Below, in pieces: positions 1 to 8,983 of a DNA stretch of 64,000 nt. The stretch comes from Rebecca billardiae RCC1528 (taxonomy: Eukaryota; Haptophyta), in contig OZ251251.1 in the NCBI GenBank assembly GCA_965240325.2, forward strand, positions 310,001 to 374,000, in the 5' to 3' direction. Below the pieces are notes generated by a model. It searched no databases, had not been told where the DNA came from, and saw nothing but the letters and a program-made list of their open reading frames with translations. Made by a program: the position numbers and the translations under genes. Position 1 is the first letter of the stretch, and each line of letters begins with the position of its first letter.

Positions 1-1888
1 CCCGTCGGCGCGCAACCGCGCGCACACGATGCACCAGGCTGCGCTCGAGAGGTGCGTAGCACTGCGCACACACGCACGCGCACGCACACTCACTCACACA
101 CACACGCGTACACACACACACGCGCACACACGCACACACACGCCGCGCGTGCGTGCCGCGAGCCCTCGCCGAGCTCGCGGCCTGCGACCGCCGAGTCGCG
201 CGCGCCCGCCGCCGCGCCGCGCGCCGCCGTGCGACTGCGCGCGCTCTGAGCCGGGGCCCCGCGCCGCCGCCGCCGCGCCGCGCCCGCGCGCGCGCAGCCA
301 GCTGCCCAACTGCGGGGCCGGGAGCCCGCTCGCGCGCGCGCACTCGTATGCGCAGCGCGCGTGCGGCGCGCGGCCGCCGGGCGCGCGGCAGTTGGCGCCG
401 CTGCCGCTCGACTCCACCGCGGAGGGCGACGGCTCGCCTGAGCAGCGCACAGGCCCGGGGCCGCAGCTGCCGGGCGCGCCGCCGCTTGCAGAGGAGGTTG
501 CCAACGCCCTCGCCTCGGCCGAGGCCAATGGCGCCGTCGCCCGCCGGAGCGGCGGCAGTAGCGCGCCCGACGCCGCCGCCGCCGCCGCCGACGCCGACGA
601 CGGCGGCGCCACGCTCGTCGAGCCGTTCACCGAGCTGCAGCAGCCTGGCGCGCGCTCGCCCGGCGCGCCCTCGGCGCCGCCGGCGCCGACCGCGCTGCCG
701 CCGGCCGCGGGCCCGCGGCCGCACGGCCCGCTGCGCTGCCTCTACGTCGAGGACGACCAGGTGCGGGCTAGGGGTCAGGGCTAGGGTTAGGGTTCGTAGG
801 CTAGGGGTAGGCGTGGGGGGTAGGGTGCGGGGCGAGCCGCGCGCGCGCGCGCAGGGCGTGCGCGGCGGGGCGCGAGCGCACGCGGCGCGCGCCTGACTCG
901 CTCCGCGCACGCCCCCGCGCGCCGCGCCGCCGCCCCTTTGTGGCTCGCCCGCCGTCCCCGCCGCGGCGTTGTGCCGCCATCTCCCGTTCGTTGATTGCAT
1001 GTGCCGCCGCAGTTCCTGCAGCTGACCGTGCCCACGCGCATCTTCGATGCGGTGGGCGTGACGGAGTGGGCGTCTGCGGCGGACGGCGAGGCGGCGGTGG
1101 AGGCACTCTACGGGCCGGGCGGGACGCAGTACGACGTGATCGTGATGGACAAGTGCGCGCCGCCGCCGCACCCGCCGCCGTTCGCGTGTGCGGCCGCCGC
1201 CGCGTGTGCGCGTGGCGGGCGCGCCGCGCCGCGCGCCCGCGCCCCCGCCCGGCCGCTAAACCGCGCGCGCCTGGCCCGCCCTGCCGCGCGCGCCCCCCCC
1301 GCCCCTCTGCCGCGCAGCCAAATGCCGCGCATGAACGGCACGGAGGCGACGCGCGAGCTGCGCCGCCGCGGCTTTGGCGGGCTCGTCGTCGGCATGACGG
1401 GTGCGCGGCGCCCCGCGCGCCGGAGAGCCCCCGCCCCGCCCCGCGCCCGGCCGGCCGTCCGCGTCGCGCAGCGCGCGCACGTGTGCCCTTCCTTTTATTA
1501 TTAGTATTTGCACTACGATGTATGTTTGATTTGTTCTTTGGCTGATGATTCGCTGCGCTCCGTGGGTTGTGTGCTCGCGGTCGCCGTGCGCACGCGCGCC
1601 GCCCCCGCGCCGGCCGCAGGCGACCCCGCGGGCTGCGTCGAGCGCGACGACTTTGAGGGCTCCGGGCTGGACCTGTGCGTGGACAAAGATACCACCGGTA
1701 TCAACACGGTCGCGCAGCTCATCGAGGCCGAGGTGGCGAAGCGGGCGGGCGCCGCCGCTGGCGGCGGCGGTGGCGGCGAGGGTGGCGAGGCAGCGGGCGC
1801 CGAGCCCGGCCGCTCCACGCTCGCGCACGCCGCGCTGCACGCGGTGCGCAGCCAGGCGGAGCTGCTGCCAGTGCTGCCCGAGCAGTAG
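1..1888 (+). CDS. Response-regulator receiver-domain protein, five exons, 5' end open
   Basis: Two-component receiver domain, normally phosphorylated on Asp by a histidine kinase. Exons deduced from splice phase: <1-51, 298-760, 1013-1152, 1318-1400, 1620-1888; all introns are GTGCG...GCAG and the joins keep frame (325 aa from the ATG at 29; the frame is also open to the window edge, so the true start may lie outside). The first 155 or so residues are low-complexity Ala/Pro/Arg. The receiver signature appears only after joining: acidic VEDD at 158-161, phospho-acceptor Asp208 in VIVMDNQMPRMNG, Thr236 in GMTGD, and Lys259 in LCVDKD. All five conserved receiver positions are present, so it is probably active. 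No output domain follows; about 60 residues of Ala/Gly-rich tail end it. It may be a stand-alone regulator or the C-terminus of a hybrid kinase lying upstream. Family call secure; N-terminus uncertain. Confidence 0.85.
66..145. repeat. CA-type microsatellite inside intron 1
   Basis: Imperfect (CA)n/(CACG)n tract. It reads through as a Thr/His-rich ORF, but it sits between a GTGCG donor at 52 and a GCAG acceptor at 297 whose phases match, so it is intronic. Confidence 0.85.
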
Positions 1889-3361
1889 CGCGGCCGCGGC
1901 GGGCACAGCGCGCCGCGGTCAAGATGCCGGCAGCAACGCTGTCAGCCGTCCATGCCGCGGCGGGCCGCCGCACGCGGTCCACGCCGGACCCACACTGGGG
2001 CCTTCGCTGGCCACAGGCACAGCCGCCGGCCACGGCACGGCCCACGCGGCGCGGCACCGGAGAGCCTAGTGTCGTTCAAGGTCGCGGCACGCGCTCCAGC
2101 GCGCGCGTCGGCGCGACTCTGCGACTGTCTGCGTCAGCAGATCCCGGCCGAACGCGCGGCGGCGCTATTCGGGTTCGGCGGGGCGGCCGGACGTCGTCGA
2201 TCGTCATAGTAATCAGTCGTACGTATATCGTGAACCGGCTAGTCGTACAGCACGGCGCAGTCGTAGTCGCGTCGTAAAGTCGTGCTGACGAGAATATTGA
2301 CTGGACTCTGCGCAGTCGCCAGTCGGCCCGAACGTATATTTATATTATATATTAATCATCATTGACACGTCACTCTAGTCTCTACCCGACGGCCCGGTCC
2401 AGGCGTCCAGCGTCACCGAGTAACGGCTATATACATCCTCAACGGTGGCATCAGTCTCAGTCATCGTAGTAGTAGCAGGCTCCGCGCACAGTGCACAGCA
2501 TCTGCTATAAGTATAAGCGAGCCGGGCATCATCCCCGACACGCGTCAAGTCGGAGGCGCCCGCCTCTCCAGCCCTGGAGTCCGACCGAATCAGTCGGGTC
2601 GTCTCGCGGGTCAGATGGCCGCTGCAGGCGGGCTGCCTGAAGCAGCCACGCCGCGTAAATAAGAGTGAGCAACGCATGACACAATCACATCAGCGGGTCG
2701 ATGTCAGCGCGCCTAGGTAATAAGCCAGCGCCGTAGTGCCGGCACTCCGAGTCGTGACGTCAGCCGGTCCGACGCGTCATTCGCACTCACGGCCTGCCGC
2801 TGCTGCCGACTTGCCGCGACCAGGTCTCTCGGAATTATCGGGATCGCGCGCCCATAGTAGTAGGGACGACTGACGGAGAAGTGAGTGAGAGGTTCCAGTA
2901 ACGACGCATGACCAAGGGCCGCTTGGCATGACAACGCTTGGGGCGACGGCGGCCGGGCGGCGTTGCCGCCATTGCGGCGGGCGACCATTGCCACCGCGGG
3001 GAGCGGTCATCCGCGGGGGCGGGGACACCGCATTGAGCTTGCCTTTTTTATTATTCGTCATTAATTTTATTCCACGCCAGGGCATATTATGCCATAATCA
3101 TCGCCGCCAATAGATCGGCGCGGTCAAACTACAGACAGAGAAGTCATAACGGTGGCCCTGAGTGCGCGTCGATCGCCCGGTGACTCCGACTGAACAGGTG
3201 TGCAGCGGGCGCTGCCGCCCGCGGGCGGCAGCGCGCCGCGAACGTCGCAACCCCTTGAAAAAAATCCCAGCAGTGAGTCCACGCTCGTCCAGGTCAGTCA
3301 TCGTCGATGCGGGTGATCGCGTCACGCGCGGCGGGCCGGTTCGTCATGCGGCGGTCAACGC
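1889..3361. other. Intergenic, no gene seen
   Basis: AT-richer than its surroundings, with an AT island at about 2330-2365. Short ORFs on both strands show no recognisable domain or codon pattern. The receiver gene and the light-harvesting gene converge on it, so it holds two 3' ends. Confidence 0.6.
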
Positions 3362-3979
3362 TTAGTTGAACGGCACCGGCGAGCCGAGGAGCGAGTTGAT
3401 GATGTACGGGTTGCCGTCGAGCTTCTCGTGCACCATCAGCGCGAGGATGCCCATCTGCGCCGCGCGGCCGTTGTTCAGCTCGATCGCGCGCTTCTGCAGC
3501 TTGGTCTCCTCGTCGAACGAGTCCCAGCCGAAGTCGAGCGCGCCGTTGCGGAAGTCACCGACGAACTCGCCGTCGCCGAGGTCCTTCATGACGGCGAGCT
3601 CGAGGAAGCCGACGAACGCGAAGATCTGCGCGAGGCCCGCCGCCGGCACGACCGAGAGCGCCGCGAGGCCGTTGGGCACGTCAGCGAACGGCAGGCCGTA
3701 CGCGAGCTCGCCCGGGAGGCGGATGCCGGCCGACGTCACGACGTGGCCGAGGACGGCGAGCATGCAGATGCGGCCGTGCTTGATCTCGACGAAGCGGAGG
3801 CGGTCGAAGCGCTCCTGGTCCGCGCCGTCCAGGAGGTTGAGCGGGTCGATGAAGCCGAGGGGCGGCTGCGCGCCGAGCTCCGACTCGAAGCCCATCGAGA
3901 CCGCCGCGCGCGACGCCGAGGGCGCGCGCATGGCGGGGCCGTTGAAGGCGAGGGCGGAGACGAGGATCTGGGCGAACAT
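3362..3979 (-). CDS. Fucoxanthin-chlorophyll a/c light-harvesting protein (copy 1)
   Basis: Thylakoid antenna protein of the LHC superfamily binding chlorophyll a/c and fucoxanthin. 205 aa, intronless. The ATG at 3979 was chosen because its first twelve residues, MFAQILVSALAF, are the same as in the second LHC gene at 23832; this looks like an ER signal ending in the Phe-containing cleavage motif of red-lineage plastid targeting. Three membrane helices are visible: helix 1 with EIKHGR (chlorophyll-ligand Glu and the Arg that pairs with helix 3), a central helix around GLAQIFAFVGFLELAV, and helix 3 with ELNNGRAAQMGILALMVHE. Length is normal for FCPs. It diverges from the methyltransferase-like gene at 4343 across 363 bp. 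Exact LHC subfamily (Lhcf, Lhcr, Lhcx) was not resolved. Confidence 0.95.
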   Translation of the reverse strand: MFAQILVSALAFNGPAMRAPSASRAAVSMGFESELGAQPPLGFIDPLNLLDGADQERFDRLRFVEIKHGRICMLAVLGHVVTSAGIRLPGELAYGLPFADVPNGLAALSVVPAAGLAQIFAFVGFLELAVMKDLGDGEFVGDFRNGALDFGWDSFDEETKLQKRAIELNNGRAAQMGILALMVHEKLDGNPYIINSLLGSPVPFN

Positions 3980-4342
3980 GACTGCGACACGCACGCCGTG
4001 GCGGTCGCGGCGGCGCGTGCGCGGCGCGGGCACGGCGCGTCAGCCACGCGAGCGGCGCGCGCGTCGGGGACGGTCGGGGCGGACGCACCTGCTGCTGGGT
4101 TGGTTGCGGTCCGACGAGGTCGTCTCGCGGCGGCGCGGGAGGGCTTGGCTGCTACTAGCGAAAATTAGACCGGCTTAATTTTTGACGAGGCGCAGCGCCC
4201 GAGATCACGATCACGGCCACCGGGAAACGGTCGTTAATAATCGGCGGCTTAAATCCGTCCGGACCGAGCCCGCCCCGGATCGCGGATGTGCGGTCCTGGA
4301 CCGATTGCACGCGCTTCGCTGCGCCTTCGCAATCACGCGGCG
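3980..4342. promoter_or_regulatory. Shared divergent promoter region
   Basis: 363 bp between the start codons of the light-harvesting gene (minus) and the methyltransferase-like gene (plus). It must contain both 5' ends. No clear TATA box is visible; the short AT-rich patch near 4160-4240 is the only compositional landmark. Promoter status is inferred from gene orientation. Confidence 0.45.
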
Positions 4343-5836
4343 ATGGCGCCGTCGCCCCAGCGCGCCGCCGACGCACTGCCGCTGCTGCTGCTGCTGCTGC
4401 TCGGCGCGCGCGGCCACGCGCTGCCCGCGCGCGCGCGCGGGCTGCGCGGCTGGGTCACCCCGCGCCTCGACTCCGCCTCCGTCCTGCGCTCCTCCTCGCG
4501 CGAGCTCGGCGTGCCGCCGCCGTGGAACTTGCCCAAGATGGCGTGGAAGGGCGCGTGGCTCGTGGGCGCGCGCGCGGTGCCCGTGCTGCACGCGACGGAC
4601 GCGCTCGACCTGCGCGCGGAGCGGCCGGCGGACACCTTCGTCAACCTGCACGTCCTCTGGTGGAAGGCGCTCGCCGGCGATCGCGTCGCGTACGACATGC
4701 TCCCACCGCTCACGCGCCGCGTCGTCGGCCGGCCGCTCCGCTGGCTGTTCCCGAAGCTGCACCACCAGAACGTGGCGCTGCGCACGGCGTACCTCGACCG
4801 CGCGCTCGCGGCGCAGCTGCGCGGCGCGGACGAGCTCCACCCGGTCGTCGTCGTCGTGCTCGGCGCGGGCTTTGACAGCCGCGCGCTGCGGTTTGGCGGC
4901 GCGCGCGGCGCGCGCGGCGGCGTGGGCGGCGGCGCTTACCTCCGAAGCGGGCGGTGGCGGTGGCGGCGGCGTGGCGCGGAGGGCGTCGACGCGGCGGATG
5001 GCGCGTACGACCCGCGCGGCGTGCGCTTCGTCGAGGCCGACCTGCCGCACGTCGTCCGCGCCAAGCGAGTCCTCGTCGAGCGGCGAGCGCTGCCGCGCGC
5101 CGAGCGCGCGCGGCCGCGCGCCGAGCGGCGGCGGCGCCGACGGGGGAGGGCCGCCGACGGGTGCGCCGAGGCCGGCGGCGAATGGGACGCGGGGGCTGGT
5201 GGGCGCTCGATGCACGAGGCCGCGCTCGCCGCGCTCGCGGTGCCGCCCACGCTCGCCGAGCTCGACATGAACGACCCGGACTCGCGCGGCGCGTTCGTGT
5301 CGGGCGCGCTGCGGTCCGCGCTCGCGGCGGCGAGGGCGGGGCAGACCGCCGCGCTCGCGGCGGCGGGCCCGCGGGCGGAGGGCGCGCGCGCGGGGCGCGG
5401 GGCGAGCGCGGTGCGGCTGGTGCTGCTCGCCGAGGCATCGCTGCTCTACCTGCAGCCCGGCGCGACCGAGGCGATGCTCGCGGCAGCAGTGGAGGAGGCG
5501 CGGCGCGCGCCGCGCGGCGCGGCCCCGGGCGCAGCCGCGCCGGCCGGCGCGCCGGCCGGGGCGGCAGCCGTCGCCTTCGTCTTCGCCGATCGCATCCCGG
5601 GCGCGGCGGAGGCGGGCGCGGCGGCTGTGCGCGGCGCGCCGGAGAGTAGCTCCGCGGCCGCGCGCCAGCGCGCGCTCGACGCCGAGCCCGACGCGCTCGA
5701 CGCCGAGCGCGAGGCCGCGCGCGCGTGGCTGCAGCGCGTGGCCGGCCTGCGGCTGAGCGAGTGGTGCCCCAAGCCGGGGCGCGCGCGGCACATGGGCACG
5801 GCCGTCGAGGCGGCGGCGGAGGGCGGCGGCAGTTGA
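4343..5836 (+). CDS. Leucine carboxyl methyltransferase (LCMT/PPM1) family protein with signal peptide
   Basis: SAM-dependent O-methyltransferase fold. 497 aa from the ATG at 4343, chosen because it puts a leucine-rich hydrophobic core at residues 12-20 followed by a small-residue cleavage region (GHALPA); an upstream in-frame ATG at 4286 adds only 19 residues. The SAM-binding strand and loop VVVVVLGAGFDSRALRF lies near residues 167-183, preceded by RTAYLDRAL. The acidic FVEADLPHVVRAKR motif follows near 229-242 and LLAEASLLYL near 361-370, in the order and spacing of the family. Two low-complexity Arg/Ala/Gly insertions make it longer than typical members. Classical LCMT1 methylates PP2A in the cytosol; a signal peptide argues for a secretory or plastid role here, so the substrate is unknown. 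Single exon. Confidence 0.75.
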   Translation: MAPSPQRAADALPLLLLLLLGARGHALPARARGLRGWVTPRLDSASVLRSSSRELGVPPPWNLPKMAWKGAWLVGARAVPVLHATDALDLRAERPADTFVNLHVLWWKALAGDRVAYDMLPPLTRRVVGRPLRWLFPKLHHQNVALRTAYLDRALAAQLRGADELHPVVVVVLGAGFDSRALRFGGARGARGGVGGGAYLRSGRWRWRRRGAEGVDAADGAYDPRGVRFVEADLPHVVRAKRVLVERRALPRAERARPRAERRRRRRGRAADGCAEAGGEWDAGAGGRSMHEAALAALAVPPTLAELDMNDPDSRGAFVSGALRSALAAARAGQTAALAAAGPRAEGARAGRGASAVRLVLLAEASLLYLQPGATEAMLAAAVEEARRAPRGAAPGAAAPAGAPAGAAAVAFVFADRIPGAAEAGAAAVRGAPESSSAAARQRALDAEPDALDAEREAARAWLQRVAGLRLSEWCPKPGRARHMGTAVEAAAEGGGS

Positions 5837-6060
5837 GGGACGGAGCGAGACGGGCGGGAGGAGGGTAGGCAGGCGGCGCGTGTGCAAGGCGGCACCGAGG
5901 GTTGTAGTGGCCGCGCGCGCGCCACGCGGCTGCGCTTCGCGGCTCGCCTGATCACTAATCACTTCAGACTTCAGACTGCCTCTGTTCATCACCGGACGCC
6001 CTTGACCGGACGTGGGCTTGGCCAACCGCGAGCCGACACCGTCACACCGACGTGGGAGCG

Positions 6061-7614
6061 ATGGCCAGCACAGAGCAGGCGCACGCGCGTCGCCTACTGC
6101 TCGATGACCTGCCACACGAAGTGGTCGACCGCATCACGTCACTCCTGACGTTGCGCGACCTCGCCAGCCTGAACGCCACCGCGCGCCTCTTCCACGCCGC
6201 GCCGCCTGGCGGCCGCTCGCCGGTGGAGCGTGCGCTGCGCGTGCGCGCGATCGCGCGCGGCCACGAGCGCGCGCTACCGGCGGCGCTACCCGCGGGCGCG
6301 CGCACGTGGACGGAGGAACTGCTCGGCCGCGAGCGCGTGTTCACGCGCGCCCGTGGGCACGCCACAGCGCTCGCGTGCGGCGACAACTTCAGCGCGTTTG
6401 TGGACGCGGATGGCGGGCTGCACACGTGCGGCGAGGAGGAGATGCGGGACGATGATGCAGGGAGATGGACGATGCAGTACCGGGCACGCGCGGCGCAGGA
6501 CCAGGCTGGGATGCGCGCAGTACTCCTGCCCTCGCGTGTCGCCTCGCTTGCTGCCATGTGCGTGTGCTCCGTGGCGGCTGGCGACCACCACCTGCTCGCG
6601 CTGAGCGAGGACGGCACCGTGTACGGCTGCGGGGACAACGAGTTGGGCCAGCTCGGGATGGGGGACACGGAGGAGCGGCGTTCGTTTGGGCTGGTCGGCT
6701 CATTGTCAGCTGAGCTCGTCGTGAGTATCTCGGCCGGTGGGCTCCACAGCCTCGCGCTCGGCGCCGACGGCCGTGCGTTCAGCTGGGGCAGCAACAACTT
6801 TGGCCAGCTCGGCCACGGCGACACAAAGACGCGGCTGCAGCCGACGCACATCGAGGCGCTGGACGGCGTGCGCGTGGGCGGCGTGGCCGCGGGTGAAACG
6901 CACACGCTACTGCTCTTGGCCGGTGGCGCCGTGTACTCGTGCGGGGATGGCTCTTCGGGCCGCCTTGGCCACGGCGACGAGCAGGATGAGCGCACGCCGA
7001 GGCGCATCGAGGCGCTCGCTGGCGTGCGCGCCGTGCACGTGAGCGCGGGCTACGAGCACAGCCTGGTGGTGGACGCAGCGGGTGGCGTGCACTCCTTCGG
7101 AGCCGGTTCTTTGGGCGCGCTCGGCCATGGTGACGTGGTCCTTCGCTTGGTGCCCACACGCATCGACGCTCTGGGCGGAGTGCGTGCCGTGCGCGCCAGC
7201 GCGGGCCGTTGGACCAGCGCGGTGGTGTGCGCGGACGGCAGCGTGCACACGTTCGGGTACAACCTGGAGCTCCAGCTCGGCCATCCGCCCGATGCGGTGG
7301 AGGCGGATGTGGGTGTGTGCGTCCCCAAGCACGTTGCCGCCCTTGCTCACGAATGCGTGGTGGGCTGCGCGTTGAGCTCATCCCACGCGCTGTACGCCAC
7401 CGCTGACGGGTGCGTGCACTCGTGCGGCGAGCAGTCGGCAGCGCTCGGCCGCGGCCTGAGCAATGCTGGCCACAGCTTCTTTGCGCCTGCTGCTACTGCT
7501 TGCGGGCTCGGGCGCGTCGAGCCGTTGCCGTGCCTCCGGGGCCGCTCCCGCGTGAGCACGGCTGGCGAGCTCAAGGCGTTCATCATCGTCAACTCGTCCA
7601 CGCGCCCGCTGTGA
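6061..7614 (+). CDS. F-box and RCC1-repeat protein
   Basis: Intronless, 517 aa from the ATG at 6061; an in-frame ATG three codons upstream at 6052 is an alternative. An F-box occupies about residues 12-50 (LLLDDLPHEVVDRITSLL, then LASLNATARLF), the motif that docks on SKP1 in SCF ubiquitin ligases. From about residue 160 onward at least six RCC1 blades follow, each with the GDHHLLAL/GGLHSLAL-type strand and a WGSNNFGQLGHGD-type turn, forming a seven-bladed propeller. The combination suggests a substrate-recognition subunit of an E3 ligase; the target is unknown. Codon use and composition are less extreme in GC than neighbours. It lies 224 bp downstream of the methyltransferase-like gene on the same strand. 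Confidence 0.88.
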   Translation: MASTEQAHARRLLLDDLPHEVVDRITSLLTLRDLASLNATARLFHAAPPGGRSPVERALRVRAIARGHERALPAALPAGARTWTEELLGRERVFTRARGHATALACGDNFSAFVDADGGLHTCGEEEMRDDDAGRWTMQYRARAAQDQAGMRAVLLPSRVASLAAMCVCSVAAGDHHLLALSEDGTVYGCGDNELGQLGMGDTEERRSFGLVGSLSAELVVSISAGGLHSLALGADGRAFSWGSNNFGQLGHGDTKTRLQPTHIEALDGVRVGGVAAGETHTLLLLAGGAVYSCGDGSSGRLGHGDEQDERTPRRIEALAGVRAVHVSAGYEHSLVVDAAGGVHSFGAGSLGALGHGDVVLRLVPTRIDALGGVRAVRASAGRWTSAVVCADGSVHTFGYNLELQLGHPPDAVEADVGVCVPKHVAALAHECVVGCALSSSHALYATADGCVHSCGEQSAALGRGLSNAGHSFFAPAATACGLGRVEPLPCLRGRSRVSTAGELKAFIIVNSSTRPL

Positions 7615-7858
7615 CTGCCAACAGCCAAGACTGACTAAGCTAAGCAACGCTGATGCTAGACAGCTAGTTCGTCGTCAGAGACTCGTCAGACTCGTCGCCC
7701 GCCCGCCCCCCACGCGCGGCGCCCGTACTCGTCGCCACTCGCCCTCGGGTGACGAAGCGCGCCCAGCCAGCTCCAAGCAGCAGCGCATCAGCACCGCTCC
7801 GCCTCCCGCCTGCAGCCGCGCGAAGGGAGGACACGCGCTCCCGTGCCCGCGCAGCCAC

Positions 7859-8983
7859 ATGCGCGTCGACCGGTTCTTCCACATGGCCGCGGCCGAGGCG
7901 CTCGAGTCGCCCCTCGACATCAAGCACGGCGCCGTCCTCGTCAGCGGCGGCAAGGTGATCGCCGCCGGCCACAACTCGTCGCGCGCCGCGTGGGCCGGCG
8001 CGCCCGGCACGCTCGCGAGCGTGCAGGGCGCGTGCTCGATGCACTCCGAGGTGGCCGCGCTGCACGCCGCGTCGTGCGTTTTATGAGGGTCGGGGCAAGC
8101 ACAGCCGGCGCAAGCTGCGGGTGCGTGCTTCGCGCGCGCCGCGCGCTCGCGCCGCGTTCCACGCCCGCCGCGCGCGACGCGCGCCGCCGCGCCGCCGACC
8201 GCTGGCCCTGGGCGCGGCGTGGCCGGCGCGGCGTCTCCGCGCGCGCAGGGCTGCGACCTGTACGTCGTGCGCGTCCTCCCGGCGGAGCAGCCCTCCGCGC
8301 GCGCGCCGCCCAAGGAGCCGCAGCCGCCGCAGCCGCAGCTGTTCCGCGGGTTTGGCTACTCGAGGCCGTGCGTGCGCTGCGTGCGCGCGCTGAGCGCGTG
8401 CGGCGTGCGCCGGGTGTTCTACAGCACGGGCGGCGTGGAGCAGGGCGCGCACGCCGGCGCGCACCCCGCCGCGCCGCCGCCGCCGCCGCCGCCCGAGCTC
8501 GGCGCCGCCGTCGGCGCCGCGGCCGCCGGCAACGCCGCGCCCGCCGCCGCCGCCGTGTGCGCGCCGTGCGCCGCCGCCGCTGAGGGCGATGGGGGCGAGG
8601 GGACGCAGCACGGCGGCTCGGCCGCGGCGGGCTGGGCGTTGGGTGGCGCGGCGCACGTGGCGGGGGGCCACGCCGTCGAGCCGGCGGAGCCCCGCCGCGC
8701 GAGCCCCGCCGCCGCCGCCCTCGCGCTCGCCGACGCGCGCGCTCGAGCGCCCGGCGCCGCGCCCGCGGCGGCGGGCGGCGCTGCCGCTGTGGCGTTCGAG
8801 GTGCGCTCCGTGCGCGAGCTGATGATGGCGGCGGAGCTGGCGCTGGGGCGCGGGTCGGAGTCGGAGGGCGGCGGCGGCGCGGGCGTGTGCGCCGCGGTGG
8901 GCGGGCACACCTCGCGCGGCGACCGCGAGCTCGCGCGCACGCTGCGGCTCGAGCAGCGGATGCGGCCCGCGCGCCGCGCGTGA
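7859..8983 (+). CDS. CMP/dCMP-deaminase-type zinc deaminase, two exons with a one-base frame break
   Basis: Zinc-dependent nucleobase deaminase fold. The first part carries IKHGAVLVSGGKVIAAGHNSS and the zinc/proton-shuttle motif SMHSEVAALH; the second carries RGCDLYVVRVLP and the second zinc motif SRPCVRCVRALSACGVRRVFYS. An intron at 8121-8248 (GTGCGT...GCAG, phase 0) joins KHSRRKLR to GCDLYVVRV. However, the reading frame with HSE runs into TGA at 8084, and the KHSRRKLR frame is shifted by one base: exon 1 (262 nt) has one nucleotide too many, most simply within the TTTT at 8079-8082. So this is either an assembly error, a recent frameshift or frameshifted translation. The C-terminal 180 residues are Ala/Pro/Gly-rich. 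The substrate (cytidine, dCMP or tRNA adenosine) cannot be told. Confidence 0.7.

Noticed and set aside
29-298. Thr/His-rich start of the first ORF as protein
   Set aside because: It is a CA microsatellite between phase-matched splice sites; treated as intron 1.
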